DNA of 64,000 nt from Pseudomonas fluorescens (GTDB lineage Bacteria; Pseudomonadota; Gammaproteobacteria; Pseudomonadales; Pseudomonadaceae): contig NZ_LR134318.1 of the NCBI RefSeq assembly GCF_900636825.1, positions 2,017,501 to 2,081,500 of the forward strand, read 5' to 3'. Position 1 is the first letter of the stretch. Every line of letters begins with the position of its first letter. The position numbers and the translations under genes were made by a program. Shown here piece by piece: positions 36,155 through 45,183 of this stretch. The notes beneath the pieces are model-generated. The model ran no database searches. It was given only the letters and a program-made list of their open reading frames with translations, and was not told the DNA's origin.

Positions 36155-37066
36155 TTACAGATCGCGCGCTACGCGAAAACCGATCCAGTCGCCGCGCGTG
36201 TCGCTGTAGGTCGCATTGCGATTGCCCGAGCGCGAAAACACCGGTGCTTCGCCCCAATCGTTGCCTCGAATGCGGCGCACCTTGCAGTCGCCGGTCAGCC
36301 AGGCGCTGCCATCACTCGGCGCACCGACGTAGTTTTCGTTGTAGCAGTCAGCCGTCCATTCATAGATGTTGCCGTGCATGTCGTAAACGCCGAATGCGTT
36401 GGCCGCAAACCGGCCCGCCGGGGCGGTGAAGTTGTAGCCATCGGCCGCGCCATAGGTGTTGGCGTGTTTGGCGATGCTGTATTCCTTGCCTTCATCGAAA
36501 GGGAAGGGGAATGGCCCGGCGCTGCCGGCGCGAGCGGCGTATTCACGCAGTGATTCGCTGACCAGCCGGTACGCTTTGCCGGTTTTCTTCGACAGCCAGG
36601 CCACATAGGCCTCGGCCTCGGAGAAATCCATGCACACCGCTGGATGCTTGTCGGTGTACTGCTTTTTCGGATCGCTGCCCGCGTAGTCGGGAATGCCGGC
36701 CTTGCACGCGCGACCGGGACGTTTGTCGCCATCGGGCATCTGATAGCCGGTGTCAGCCAGGTAGGCGTCCCACTGTCCTTTGAGCACCTGGAACCGGCTG
36801 ATCGCCAGCGGTTTGGCGAAGGTCACCGGGTGCATCGGGCCTTCGTCCGGCTCGCGGCCCACTTCGTCATCCGGGGTGCCCATGGTGAACGTGCCAGTGG
36901 GCAGCACGACCATTTCCGGACAGTCCTTGCAGTCCTTGAAGACTTTGCCCGGCTTGAGCGGCTCGGCCGCTTGCGCGGGTGCGCAAAGGACCCCGCCGAG
37001 CAATGCGGCCAGACCCAGCGCCGGCAGCCTCTTCATAGAAAAAATACGCAGTTCACTACTGTTCAT
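36155..37066 (-). CDS. pvdO: PvdO, FGE-sulfatase-domain protein for pyoverdine chromophore maturation
   Basis: 303 residues from the ATG at 37066, placing an N-terminal signal peptide (MKRLPALGLAALLGGVLCAPAQA) near the start; a longer frame to 37150 would overlap pvdN. The rest is a formylglycine-generating-enzyme-like fold: FTMGTPDDEVGREPDEGP early, YVAWLSKKTGKAYRLVSE in the middle, GNIYEWTADC, and a terminal GDWIGFRVARDL. The exported PvdO family is reported to carry out the last oxidation of dihydropyoverdine to the mature chromophore in the periplasm. It lies 46 bases after pvdN and is probably the third gene of a pvdM-pvdN-pvdO operon. Confidence 0.93.
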   Translation of the reverse strand: MNSSELRIFSMKRLPALGLAALLGGVLCAPAQAAEPLKPGKVFKDCKDCPEMVVLPTGTFTMGTPDDEVGREPDEGPMHPVTFAKPLAISRFQVLKGQWDAYLADTGYQMPDGDKRPGRACKAGIPDYAGSDPKKQYTDKHPAVCMDFSEAEAYVAWLSKKTGKAYRLVSESLREYAARAGSAGPFPFPFDEGKEYSIAKHANTYGAADGYNFTAPAGRFAANAFGVYDMHGNIYEWTADCYNENYVGAPSDGSAWLTGDCKVRRIRGNDWGEAPVFSRSGNRNATYSDTRGDWIGFRVARDL

Positions 37067-37112
37067 CAGGATTCTCGATAACAGGTTGAAAGGAAAACCG
37101 GGGGCGGGGCGC

Positions 37113-38393
37113 TTAGAGCTGTCTGGCCAACAGCGCCATGAAACGATCAATCTGTCCTTCGTCGTTGAGCAGACCGGGTGCCGTGCGAATCACCGGTCCG
37201 ACGTCGCGATTCACCGCGTCGGCAATCACCCGGTTCTGCATCAGATACGCAGCGACCTTGTCGCCGTCCTGGCCCTTGACCCGGAAGAAGGTGAAACCGG
37301 CCGACAGTTGCGGACTCAGCGGCGTGACCAGTTCGATTTGCCGGTGTTCCAGCAGGCGTTTTTTCAGGTAACTGTTGAGCGCGTGGATGCGCGCTTCGAC
37401 GTCGGCTTTGCCCAATTGCAAGTGCAACTTGAAGGCTTCGTCCAGCGCCCAGCGATGTTCGAACGCGTGATAGCCGCCCGGCGTCATGGTGGTGGAAAAC
37501 GCGGTGGCCTCGGAGAAGGTCGGGGTGATCGGCGTAACGTATCTGACTTCTTCAAAGCGGCTGCAGACGATGCCGGTGCCCCGTGGGCCGAACATCCACT
37601 TGTGGGTACCGGCGATGAAGAAGTCGCAGTTCATCTGCGCGAAGCTCAAATTGTCCACGCCGAAACCGTGCACGCCGTCGACCACGTAAATGATCCGGTC
37701 AGCATCGCTGCGGCCACGGTTGTGTTTGTCGACGATGGCGCCGATGTCACCGATCGGCAGTTTCATGCCGCTGCCTGAATGCACCCAGCACATGCCCAGC
37801 ACGCGGGTTTGCGGGCGGATGGCGGCGTCGATGGCGGCGAGGATCTGTTCTTTGGTGGCGGTCTGCGGATCCTTGAACAGGCGGATCTTGCGCACCTGTG
37901 TACCCTCACGTTCCTTGCGCAAAGCGAGGATGGTGTGGGTGGCATAGTGTTCGTGGACGGTGGTGAGAATTTCCTGATCGGGGCGCACGTGCGCGCCACC
38001 GTAGATCATCGTCAGGCCTTCCGTGGTGCTGCCGGTCAGGGCGATCTGTTTTGCGCTGGCTTGCAGGTATTGGCCGGCCCAGACGCGGACGTTTTCCTCG
38101 CGTTGCTCGATCACGCCCAAGTCCCAGTCCATGGCCAGACCTGGGTTTTTGTCGAGGTCGGCGCGATGCCGTTCGATTGCGTCGCGCACTGGTTTGGGGT
38201 GCGAGGTGATCAGGAAGTTGGAAAAATGCAGGCAGTCCGGATCCTGATCGAACAATTGCTGCAACTGCGCCCACTTGTTGCGCGGCGTTGGCGCTGTCGC
38301 GGCGGCACTGGCGATGTTCGGCAGGCTGGCGCCCAATGGCAGCGCGGCGGCGAGCAGTCCCGCCTGTTTCAGGAAATCACGACGATTACTCAT
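37113..38393 (-). CDS. pvdN: PvdN, Tat-exported PLP-dependent pyoverdine side-chain-modifying enzyme
   Basis: 426 residues. The N-terminus MSNRRDFLKQAGLLAAALPLG is a twin-arginine signal, so the protein is exported folded with its cofactor. The body is a class-V aminotransferase/cysteine-desulfurase-like fold with the PLP lysine in AGTHKWMFGPRGTG and a phosphate-binding TGSTTEG. PvdN is known to convert the glutamate side chain of the chromophore to the succinamide form in the periplasm. The start overlaps the pvdM stop by four bases (ATGA), which indicates translational coupling. Confidence 0.95.
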   Translation of the reverse strand: MSNRRDFLKQAGLLAAALPLGASLPNIASAAATAPTPRNKWAQLQQLFDQDPDCLHFSNFLITSHPKPVRDAIERHRADLDKNPGLAMDWDLGVIEQREENVRVWAGQYLQASAKQIALTGSTTEGLTMIYGGAHVRPDQEILTTVHEHYATHTILALRKEREGTQVRKIRLFKDPQTATKEQILAAIDAAIRPQTRVLGMCWVHSGSGMKLPIGDIGAIVDKHNRGRSDADRIIYVVDGVHGFGVDNLSFAQMNCDFFIAGTHKWMFGPRGTGIVCSRFEEVRYVTPITPTFSEATAFSTTMTPGGYHAFEHRWALDEAFKLHLQLGKADVEARIHALNSYLKKRLLEHRQIELVTPLSPQLSAGFTFFRVKGQDGDKVAAYLMQNRVIADAVNRDVGPVIRTAPGLLNDEGQIDRFMALLARQL

Positions 38394-39760
38394 GGCTGCG
38401 TCGTTCCCTGAGCGTTGGCCAGCGCGGGTTTTGCGGCTTTTTCGACCTCATCCCAGACGCGCAGAAAGTTGCCGCCCCAGAGCTTGCCGATGTCCGCCTC
38501 GGAATAGCCACGCGAGAGCAGTTCAGCGGTGACGTTACGGATCTGGCCGACGTTCTCGAAACCTTTGACGCCGCCGCCCTCGTTGAAGTCGGAGCTGATG
38601 CCGACATGGTCGATGCCGATCTTGCGCACCGCGTACTCGATGGCGTCGCCGAGATCCTTGAGGCTGGCTTTGGGTTCCTCTTCGAGGATCGCGTAGAGGC
38701 GGCTGGCATACAGGCCGAACTTTTGCTCGGACCAGGCGGCGATGATCGGGTCGCCCGGCATCAGTGCCATCGCCAGATTCGGCAGGGGGGGCAGATCGAA
38801 TTCCGCGCGCAGCTCGTTGAGGCGATCCTGGGTCTTTTGGGTCAACGGACGCAGGTATTGCGAGAACGCCACGATCTGTACCACGCCGCCGCTGTTCTTG
38901 ATCAGCTGCATTTCCTTGTCGCTGAGATTGCGCGGAATGTCGACCATCGCCCGCGGCGCCGAATGCGAGGCAATCAGCGGCGTGCGGCTCAATTGCGCGA
39001 CTTGCTCGAGGGCCTTGGTCGACATCTGCGACACGTCAATGATCACCCCCAGATCGTTGAGGCGCTTGACCGCCTGCTTGCCCAGATCGGAGAGGCCATC
39101 AAGGGCATCCGGCGAATCATTCAGAAACGGCAGCGGGCGCGACGAATCGGCCCAGTCGTTGTTGCCGATATAACTGAAGCCGAACATGCGCATGCCGCGC
39201 GCCGTCCACAGGTTCAGCAAGTCGAGATCATGCCCGAGCGGGTAGGCGTTGAGCATGCTGATGAAAATCGCGAACTTGCCTTCGCCATGCAGGCGGCGCA
39301 TGTCGTCCGGGGTATAGGCGATTGCCACTTGATTGGGAAAGTCGCGCACCATGCCGGAGATGATCTTGTAACGGATCTCCTGCTGATTGCGCGCTTCATC
39401 GATGAAGCCGGCGGTAGGTTTGTGAGGCGCGTCGGGGCCATTCCACATTTCCGGCCAGCCGAATATGGTCAGCGCCGCTCCGGACAGGCGTCCGCGGCTG
39501 GCCTTCGCCAGATCGAACTGGCCGCTGCCATCCTTGTCGGCTTCGTGACCATCGGTGCCGAAGTTCTGGGTCAGGCTGACGTGGCTGTCGAAGGACAGCA
39601 TGCGTTCGTGCAATTCATCGGCCTGTTTCACGATCTTGGCGGAATAGCCGAGGTCGTCCTTGAACCAGTGATGCCATACGGCAAAGCCTGCGCCGGCACT
39701 GATCGCCAGCGCCAGCGGCAGGCCGATGAATAACGCTTTTTTCGAACGTGGTTTTGTCAT
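38390..39760 (-). CDS. pvdM: PvdM, membrane-anchored dipeptidase homologue with degraded metal site
   Basis: 456 residues from the ATG at 39760 (MTKPRSKK...), which has GAG about seven bases upstream; ATGs at 39766 and 39784 are possible. An N-terminal hydrophobic segment (ALFIGLPLALAISAGAGFAVW) serves as signal or anchor, and the rest is a renal-dipeptidase (peptidase M19) fold. Zinc-site motifs are altered: HxD is DSHVSL, the bridging Glu region of IGVEGGH is ISMLNAY, and DVSH is DVSQ; SHS and HVGISSDF remain. PvdM is required for pyoverdine maturation in fluorescent pseudomonads and is linked to PvdP function. The altered residues argue against hydrolase activity. It is the first gene of pvdMNO, divergent from pvdP. 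Confidence 0.93.
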   Translation of the reverse strand: MTKPRSKKALFIGLPLALAISAGAGFAVWHHWFKDDLGYSAKIVKQADELHERMLSFDSHVSLTQNFGTDGHEADKDGSGQFDLAKASRGRLSGAALTIFGWPEMWNGPDAPHKPTAGFIDEARNQQEIRYKIISGMVRDFPNQVAIAYTPDDMRRLHGEGKFAIFISMLNAYPLGHDLDLLNLWTARGMRMFGFSYIGNNDWADSSRPLPFLNDSPDALDGLSDLGKQAVKRLNDLGVIIDVSQMSTKALEQVAQLSRTPLIASHSAPRAMVDIPRNLSDKEMQLIKNSGGVVQIVAFSQYLRPLTQKTQDRLNELRAEFDLPPLPNLAMALMPGDPIIAAWSEQKFGLYASRLYAILEEEPKASLKDLGDAIEYAVRKIGIDHVGISSDFNEGGGVKGFENVGQIRNVTAELLSRGYSEADIGKLWGGNFLRVWDEVEKAAKPALANAQGTTQP

Positions 39761-39820
39761 TGCCATCTCAGTCGGGTTCGCCATCGAGTGCAGGCGCAAA
39801 GCCTTTGCTATCTGGGAAGA

Positions 39821-39844
39821 ACGAGCGGATGACCGGGGAATTTA
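39821..39844 (-). promoter_or_regulatory. pvdM: Iron-starvation (PvdS) box for pvdMNO
   Basis: On the minus strand TAAAT (39844-39840), 16 bases, CGT (39823-39821), about 60 bases before the pvdM start. Confidence 0.75.
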
Positions 39845-39856
39845 GCTTGCCAGCTT

Positions 39857-39931
39857 AAAAGATCGCAGCCTTCGGCAGCTCCTACAGGGATATGCATTCC
39901 ATGTAGGAGCTGCCGAAGGCTGCGATCTTTT
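39857..39931. repeat. Perfect 30-bp inverted REP pair between pvdM and pvdP promoters
   Basis: Two REP units of the GATCGCAGCCTTCGGCAGCT family face each other as exact 30-base reverse complements around a 15-base spacer. The pair lies precisely between the two divergent iron-starvation boxes. Confidence 0.9.
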
Positions 39932-39940
39932 CAAACCACA

Positions 39941-39964
39941 TAAATTTACCTGCGCAACAAACGT
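39941..39964 (+). promoter_or_regulatory. pvdP: Iron-starvation (PvdS) box for pvdP
   Basis: TAAAT (39941-39945), 16 bases, CGT (39962-39964), 45 bases before the pvdP start. Confidence 0.75.
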
Positions 39965-40009
39965 TCTAGCTTGGATAAAGCCTGCTTCATGGCTGACACA
40001 GGTAGGGCA

Positions 40010-41629
40010 ATGAAGATTTCTCGACGATGGTTCATGGCGGGCCTGGCGCTGACCGGCGCAGCCGTGCCTGCAGCTTATTTTGGGCATCGCGAATGGACGA
40101 AACCGGATCCGACGATCACCCCTGGCGAAGCGTCTTTCGACGTCGCCGACCTCGCCGGGCAACGCTTGGCCAGCGCTTTGCGCGGTGTCTGGGATATTCG
40201 TTTCGAAGGTCGGGATGCGGGCCTGGACGGGTTGCCGCCGACCGGTTTGCAGGTGTTTCTCGACATCGGCCAAAAGGGCCGTGGCGTCTGCGGGTTCCTC
40301 GATACGCCAGAGCGTCTGCGTTCCGGCGAAACGCCGCGTTACCGAATTGTCGGCGATCTGGCCGGCGCCGATGCGGCGAAGCTGACGTGGCGTTTGATAG
40401 GCGCGCAGGGCCAGATCAACTATGAACTGGAGATGATCCTTGATGAGGTCTGGGCCGATTTCGGCAACGCCGGCAAAGGGACGTTGAGCGGCAAAGCCTG
40501 GCGCCTGGATCGCCCCTTGGCCCTGCCGGAACAGGACAACGGCTTCGTCGCGGTCAAGCGCCTGTTTCCCGAGGCGCGCCAGCGTACGCCGCTGAATCCG
40601 ACACTGCTGGCTTGGTTGATTTCTCCCGAGCACCGACTGTTTCACCAGTTGTGGCATGCAACGCGAGACAAGTGGCACACCCTGGCCGAGGACAAGCGCG
40701 AAGCACTGCGCGGCATCGGCTGGCAACCCGGGCCGCGCGACAAGGAGCGCGACGCCCGTGGCCCGCGCAAGGATCGCAACGGCTCCGGCGTGGACTTTTT
40801 TTTCATGCACCGGCACATGCTCGGCACTGCGCGCTCGATGCAGGATCTGCCGTCGTGGGAGTTTTTCCCGCTGCCCCAGCCGGAACTGCTCCGTGATCGC
40901 CCGGGTTTCGCTCGTTACTTCGACAATCACGATGGCACGGCACTGCCGCCCCCATGGCTGGCCGACGGCGACGACGAATACAGCAAGTGGGTCAGTGATC
41001 TGAAGACCGCCGAGACTTACGAAAGCAACTTTCAGGTCTGGGAATCGCAATACCGCGATCCGGCCTATCTGGCCAGGCTCACACTCGGCCAGTTCGGTTC
41101 GGAGGTGGAACTGGGGCTGCACGACTGGCTGCACATGCGCTGGGCGTCGGTGCCACGCGATCCCTCCAACGGTCAGCCGGTGCCTTTCGCCCGTGATCCG
41201 GCGGACTTCGCTGCGCGCTGGTACGGCCCGGAGAATGACTTCCTCGGCGACCCGTTTTCATCTCACGTCAATCCATCGTTCTGGCACTTCCATGGCTGGA
41301 TCGATGACCGCATCGAAGACTGGTTCCGGGCGCACGAGCGGTTTCATCCGGGCGAGGTCAGTCGTTTGCAGGTCAACGGCGTGCCGTGGTTTGCGCCGGG
41401 ACGCTGGGTGGAGATCGATGATCCGTGGCTGGGGCCAGTCACCCATGGCTGTAGCACCACGCCGGGATTGCAGACCGGCAAAACCGTAGAGATGGATCCG
41501 GAAACCATGAAGCTGGCGTTGCGCATCACCTTCCTCAATGACGAAGACAAGCTCGCCGGACTGTTTCGTCGTGTTCCGCAACGGCCGTGGTATGCGCGTA
41601 ATCTCAAGCCAAAACAAACCTCGGCTTGA
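40010..41629 (+). CDS. pvdP: PvdP, Tat-exported tyrosinase for pyoverdine chromophore formation
   Basis: 539 residues from the ATG at 40010, preceded by GTAGGG. This start puts a twin-arginine signal (KISRRWFMAGLALTGAAVP) at the N-terminus; an ATG at 39971 is in frame but displaces it. The C-terminal half has His motifs of a type-3 copper tyrosinase: HQLWHATRDKWH, FMHRHMLG and SHVNPSFWHFHGW, the last typical of the second copper site. PvdP is known to oxidise the ferribactin D-Tyr/Dab unit to dihydropyoverdine in the periplasm. Length matches PAO1 PvdP (about 544). It stands alone between divergent pvdM and convergent opmQ. Confidence 0.94.
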   Translation: MKISRRWFMAGLALTGAAVPAAYFGHREWTKPDPTITPGEASFDVADLAGQRLASALRGVWDIRFEGRDAGLDGLPPTGLQVFLDIGQKGRGVCGFLDTPERLRSGETPRYRIVGDLAGADAAKLTWRLIGAQGQINYELEMILDEVWADFGNAGKGTLSGKAWRLDRPLALPEQDNGFVAVKRLFPEARQRTPLNPTLLAWLISPEHRLFHQLWHATRDKWHTLAEDKREALRGIGWQPGPRDKERDARGPRKDRNGSGVDFFFMHRHMLGTARSMQDLPSWEFFPLPQPELLRDRPGFARYFDNHDGTALPPPWLADGDDEYSKWVSDLKTAETYESNFQVWESQYRDPAYLARLTLGQFGSEVELGLHDWLHMRWASVPRDPSNGQPVPFARDPADFAARWYGPENDFLGDPFSSHVNPSFWHFHGWIDDRIEDWFRAHERFHPGEVSRLQVNGVPWFAPGRWVEIDDPWLGPVTHGCSTTPGLQTGKTVEMDPETMKLALRITFLNDEDKLAGLFRRVPQRPWYARNLKPKQTSA

Positions 41630-41645
41630 GACCGCGTCATTGTTC

Positions 41646-41801
41646 TTCGCGAGCAGGCTCGCTCCCACAGGTTTTGTGTTGGGCCGCAATTGCTGCAACA
41701 CCTTGAGTCATTGTGGGAGCTGGCTTGCCAGCGATGGCGTTGTGTCAGGCAACTTTGATGTTGGGAGTGGCGGCCTCATCGCTGGCAAGCCAGCTCCCAC
41801 A
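41646..41801. repeat. Cluster of three REP elements between pvdP and opmQ
   Basis: One unit (GCGAGCAGGCTCGCTCCCAC) at 41648-41669 is followed by a pair of exact 24-base inverted copies (TGTGGGAGCTGGCTTGCCAG type) at 41712-41735 and 41778-41801. It lies between convergent genes; no separate Rho-independent terminator was seen, so the hairpins may mark both transcript ends. Confidence 0.85.
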
Positions 41802-41807
41802 GAGTGA

Positions 41808-43202
41808 TTACAGTGCCTGCCACCCGCCGCCAAGTGCCTTGTACAAGGCAATGCTCGCCTGCATGCGTGAAAGCCGCAGTTGCACGTTCTGGTCCTGGGC
41901 CGCATACAGCGTGCGCTGGGTTTCGAGCACGGTCAGCAAGTCTTCGGCGCCGGCCTGATAGCGGCTCTGGGCAATGTCGAATGCGCTTTGTGCCTGATTC
42001 AATTCTTCGCTTTGCCACCGCCGCTGTTCATCGAGGCCGCGAATGCTGTTGAGGGCTTTTTCGACGTCGGCGAAACCGTTGATGATTGCCCCTCGATAAG
42101 TCTCCAGCAACTCTTCCTGGCGGGCCGTGGCCTTGTCGCGTTCGGCGCGCAGCCGCCCATTATTGAAGATCGGAGCGATAAGCCCGCCAGTGAGGTTGTA
42201 GAACGGACTGCGCCACAGATCGCCCGCCTGGTTGGCGCCTGAGCCGATACTCGCGCTCAGGGTGATTTTCGGCAGCATCGCCGCGCGGGCCACGGTGACA
42301 TTCGCTTGGGCTGCGGCCAGTTGCGCCTCGGCACGGGCGATGTCCGGGCGGCGGGTCAGCAGTTCGCTGGGCAGGCCGGCGCTGATCTGCGGCCATTGCA
42401 ACTGATCGAATGACTCGTGAGTGTCCGGCAAATCTTGCACCGGGCGACCGAGTAGTGCGGCCAGCGCAATGCGGGCGTCCTCGGCCTGTTGCCGAACGGT
42501 CGGCAATTGGCGTTGTTGCGCGGCCACCAGACTTTTCTGCTGAGCCAGTTCCAATGCGGTGGCGGAGCCGGCGTCGTAACGCGTCTGCACCAGTTGCAGA
42601 ACGTTTTGTGCGTTGGCCAGATTGAGTTGGGCAATTCGACTTTGTTCCTGCAGCGACAGCACCTGCGTGTAGCTGTTGGCGACGCCGCTGAGCAGGGTCA
42701 ACTCGACGGTGGCGCGATCGAACTCGCTGGCTTGCAGGCTGAATTGCGCACTGTCGCGAGAGGCGCGCTTGCCGCCCCAGAAGTCGATTTCGTAGCTGGC
42801 GTTGAGGCCGACGTCGAAGTAATCAACAGCCTTGTTGCTGCTGTCGGCGTCCAGCTGGCGGTAGCCATCGCCACGCAACAGCTTTTGCCGATTGGCATTG
42901 CCGGTGCCCTGGATTTCCGGCAGCTGCGAGCCGCCGGCAATCGCCGTATCGGCACGTGCCTGGCGCACGCGAGCGATGGCAGCGGCCAGGTCGTAACTGC
43001 CGACCCTGGCCTGATTGATCAGTTGATCGAGTTGCGGGCTGGCGAAGCGCGTCCACCAGCGCGACGCATCTAGTTCGGCGTCGGCGCGGTGCGGCGATTG
43101 CCAGGCAGCGGGCGGCACGATATCGCTGTCCGGGCGTTGCGGGGAACTGCCGCAAGCGCTGAGCATCAGGCAAGCGGTCAATAGACTGAGGCGCGGTTTC
43201 AT
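41808..43202 (-). CDS. opmQ: OpmQ, outer-membrane efflux lipoprotein of the PvdRT-OpmQ pump
   Basis: 464 residues from the ATG at 43202; a longer frame to 43310 would run deep into pvdT. The N-terminus MKPRLSLLTACLMLSACGSS is a lipoprotein signal with lipobox LSAC. Two TolC/OprM-type outer-membrane factor repeats follow, with long helices rich in Ala, Gln and Leu and a central TRRPDIARAEAQLAAAQANV motif typical of the family. With PvdR and PvdT it forms a tripartite pump that secretes and recycles pyoverdine. It starts 8 bases after the pvdT stop, so it is the last gene of pvdR-pvdT-opmQ. Confidence 0.94.
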   Translation of the reverse strand: MKPRLSLLTACLMLSACGSSPQRPDSDIVPPAAWQSPHRADAELDASRWWTRFASPQLDQLINQARVGSYDLAAAIARVRQARADTAIAGGSQLPEIQGTGNANRQKLLRGDGYRQLDADSSNKAVDYFDVGLNASYEIDFWGGKRASRDSAQFSLQASEFDRATVELTLLSGVANSYTQVLSLQEQSRIAQLNLANAQNVLQLVQTRYDAGSATALELAQQKSLVAAQQRQLPTVRQQAEDARIALAALLGRPVQDLPDTHESFDQLQWPQISAGLPSELLTRRPDIARAEAQLAAAQANVTVARAAMLPKITLSASIGSGANQAGDLWRSPFYNLTGGLIAPIFNNGRLRAERDKATARQEELLETYRGAIINGFADVEKALNSIRGLDEQRRWQSEELNQAQSAFDIAQSRYQAGAEDLLTVLETQRTLYAAQDQNVQLRLSRMQASIALYKALGGGWQAL

Positions 43203-43209
43203 AGAGCGA

Positions 43210-45183
43210 TCATTCACTGGTAAGGGCCGTAACCGGGTCGAGCCGGGCTGCTTTGCGGGCCGGCATGAAGCCGAAGACAACACCGGTAACCAGGGCGCAG
43301 CCAAAGGCACCGAGCACCGCCATCAACGAAAACGCTACGGCGACTTCACTGAGCACCAGCGCACCGCCGACTATCAAGGCCAGGACGATGCCGGCGATGC
43401 CGCCCACCACCGAGAGCATCACCGCTTCGGTCAGGAACTGGCGCAGGATGTCGCGCTGGCGAGCGCCAGTGGCCATGCGAATGCCGATTTCGCGGGTTCG
43501 TTCGCGTACGGTCATGAGCATGATGTTCATCACGCCGATGCCGCCGACCAGCAGCGAAATCGCCGCAATCGAACCAAGCATCAGCGACAGGGTGTTTTGT
43601 GTGCGCGCCTCGGCCTGGATCATCGCGGCGTTGTTGGTCAGTTCGAAATCCTTCTTGCCGTTATGCAGGCGCAACATCAATTGTTCGATGGCGTGTTCGG
43701 CTTCCTTGACCTTGCGCGCGTCCGCAGCGGCGATCACGACATATTCGGGATTGCGCGTGCCGAAGAGGCGGACGCTGGCGGCGGAGTAGGGCACGGCGAT
43801 GCGGTTGTCGCTGTCCGAGTCGCCGGAGCTTGCACCTTTTTCTGCCAGCACCCCGACCACCTGGAACGGCACGTTCTCGATCAGGATGTATTGGCCGATG
43901 GGGTCGGCGACATCCTTGAGCAATTTGCTCCGAACCTTGTGACCGATCACCGCGACGGCGGCGGCGTTGAGCTCATCGGCTTCGGTGAAGTAGCTGCCCT
44001 GAACCACCGGCCAGTTGAAGATCGCCGGGAAATTGGTGTCGTTGCCGCCGACATAACTCAGGTGGTCGGCATTGCCGAAGCGCACCCCGGCGTCGGCACC
44101 GTTGACCGGCATGATGCGCTGCACTTGCGGCAGACTCGCCAGGGCATGCACATCGTCGAGGGTGACGATGCCTGACGGCGTGCGCGGGTTGGGGGCCGAG
44201 CCGCTGAGGTAAATGATGTTGGAACCGAACGCGCCCATTTGTGCCATGACCTGGCGCTTGCTGCCTTCGCCGACCGCGAGCATCACCACCACGGACGCGA
44301 CACCGATGATGATGCCGAGCAGGGTCAGCGCCGTGCGGAAGCGGTTGATCCACATTACCCGCCACGCCGCATGCAACGCGTCGACCAGTTCGCCTTTCCA
44401 GGCGCCGGTGGCTTCGGCGCCCTCGCTCAGGCGTTTGCGCAGATCGACGGCCTGCAAGGCGCCGGGGTTGGCGGTGGTCTGCGCGCTGGGGTTGTCGCGG
44501 GCGCTGTCGCTGATGATCAGGCCATCGCTGATTTCGATGATGCGCTTGGCGCGGGCCGCGACTTCCCGGTCGTGGGTGATCAGGATGACCACGTGGCCCT
44601 GGCTCGCCAGCTCATCGAGCAACGCCATGACTTCTTTGCCGCTGTGGCTGTCGAGGGCGCCGGTCGGTTCGTCGGCGAGGATGATGTGGCCGCCGTTCAT
44701 CAAGGCGCGGGCAATCGACACTCGCTGTTGCTGGCCGCCCGACAGTTGATGCGGGCGATTGCCCGTGCGTGAGGCCAGTCCCAGGCGTTCGAGCAGGGCG
44801 GCAGCACGCGCATGGCGTTCGGCGGCGGGGGTGCCGGCATAGATCGCCGGCATCTCGACGTTTTCCTGAGCCGAGCCGGACGGGATCAGATGGTAGCCCT
44901 GAAATACAAAACCAAAGGCTTCGCGGCGCAGCCAGGCCAACTCGTCGCTGTCCAGGCCGGCAACGTTTTCGCCGGCGAAGCGGTATTCGCCAGCGGTCGG
45001 GCGGTCGAGGCAGCCAAGAATGTTCATCAGCGTTGACTTGCCGGACCCGGACGCACCGACAATCGCCACGAATTCACCCGCGTGGATCGACAGGTCGATA
45101 CCGCGCAGTACGTGCACTTCAGGTGCATCGCCGCCGCCGTAGGATTTGCGGATGTCCTGCAGGTCGATCAGGGGCGTTTGCAT
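43210..45183 (-). CDS. pvdT: PvdT, MacB-type ABC transporter of the PvdRT-OpmQ pump
   Basis: 657 residues. An N-terminal ATPase (1-230) has Walker [10 protein letters not shown], signature [10 protein letters not shown] and Walker [12 protein letters not shown]. It is followed by the MacB arrangement: one transmembrane helix near 280 ([24 protein letters not shown]), a large periplasmic domain, and three C-terminal helices with the FtsX-like motif [21 protein letters not shown]. The start ATG directly abuts the pvdR stop (TGA-ATG), so translation should be coupled. It powers pyoverdine efflux with PvdR and OpmQ. Confidence 0.95.
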   Translation of the reverse strand: MQTPLIDLQDIRKSYGGGDAPEVHVLRGIDLSIHAGEFVAIVGASGSGKSTLMNILGCLDRPTAGEYRFAGENVAGLDSDELAWLRREAFGFVFQGYHLIPSGSAQENVEMPAIYAGTPAAERHARAAALLERLGLASRTGNRPHQLSGGQQQRVSIARALMNGGHIILADEPTGALDSHSGKEVMALLDELASQGHVVILITHDREVAARAKRIIEISDGLIISDSARDNPSAQTTANPGALQAVDLRKRLSEGAEATGAWKGELVDALHAAWRVMWINRFRTALTLLGIIIGVASVVVMLAVGEGSKRQVMAQMGAFGSNIIYLSGSAPNPRTPSGIVTLDDVHALASLPQVQRIMPVNGADAGVRFGNADHLSYVGGNDTNFPAIFNWPVVQGSYFTEADELNAAAVAVIGHKVRSKLLKDVADPIGQYILIENVPFQVVGVLAEKGASSGDSDSDNRIAVPYSAASVRLFGTRNPEYVVIAAADARKVKEAEHAIEQLMLRLHNGKKDFELTNNAAMIQAEARTQNTLSLMLGSIAAISLLVGGIGVMNIMLMTVRERTREIGIRMATGARQRDILRQFLTEAVMLSVVGGIAGIVLALIVGGALVLSEVAVAFSLMAVLGAFGCALVTGVVFGFMPARKAARLDPVTALTSE

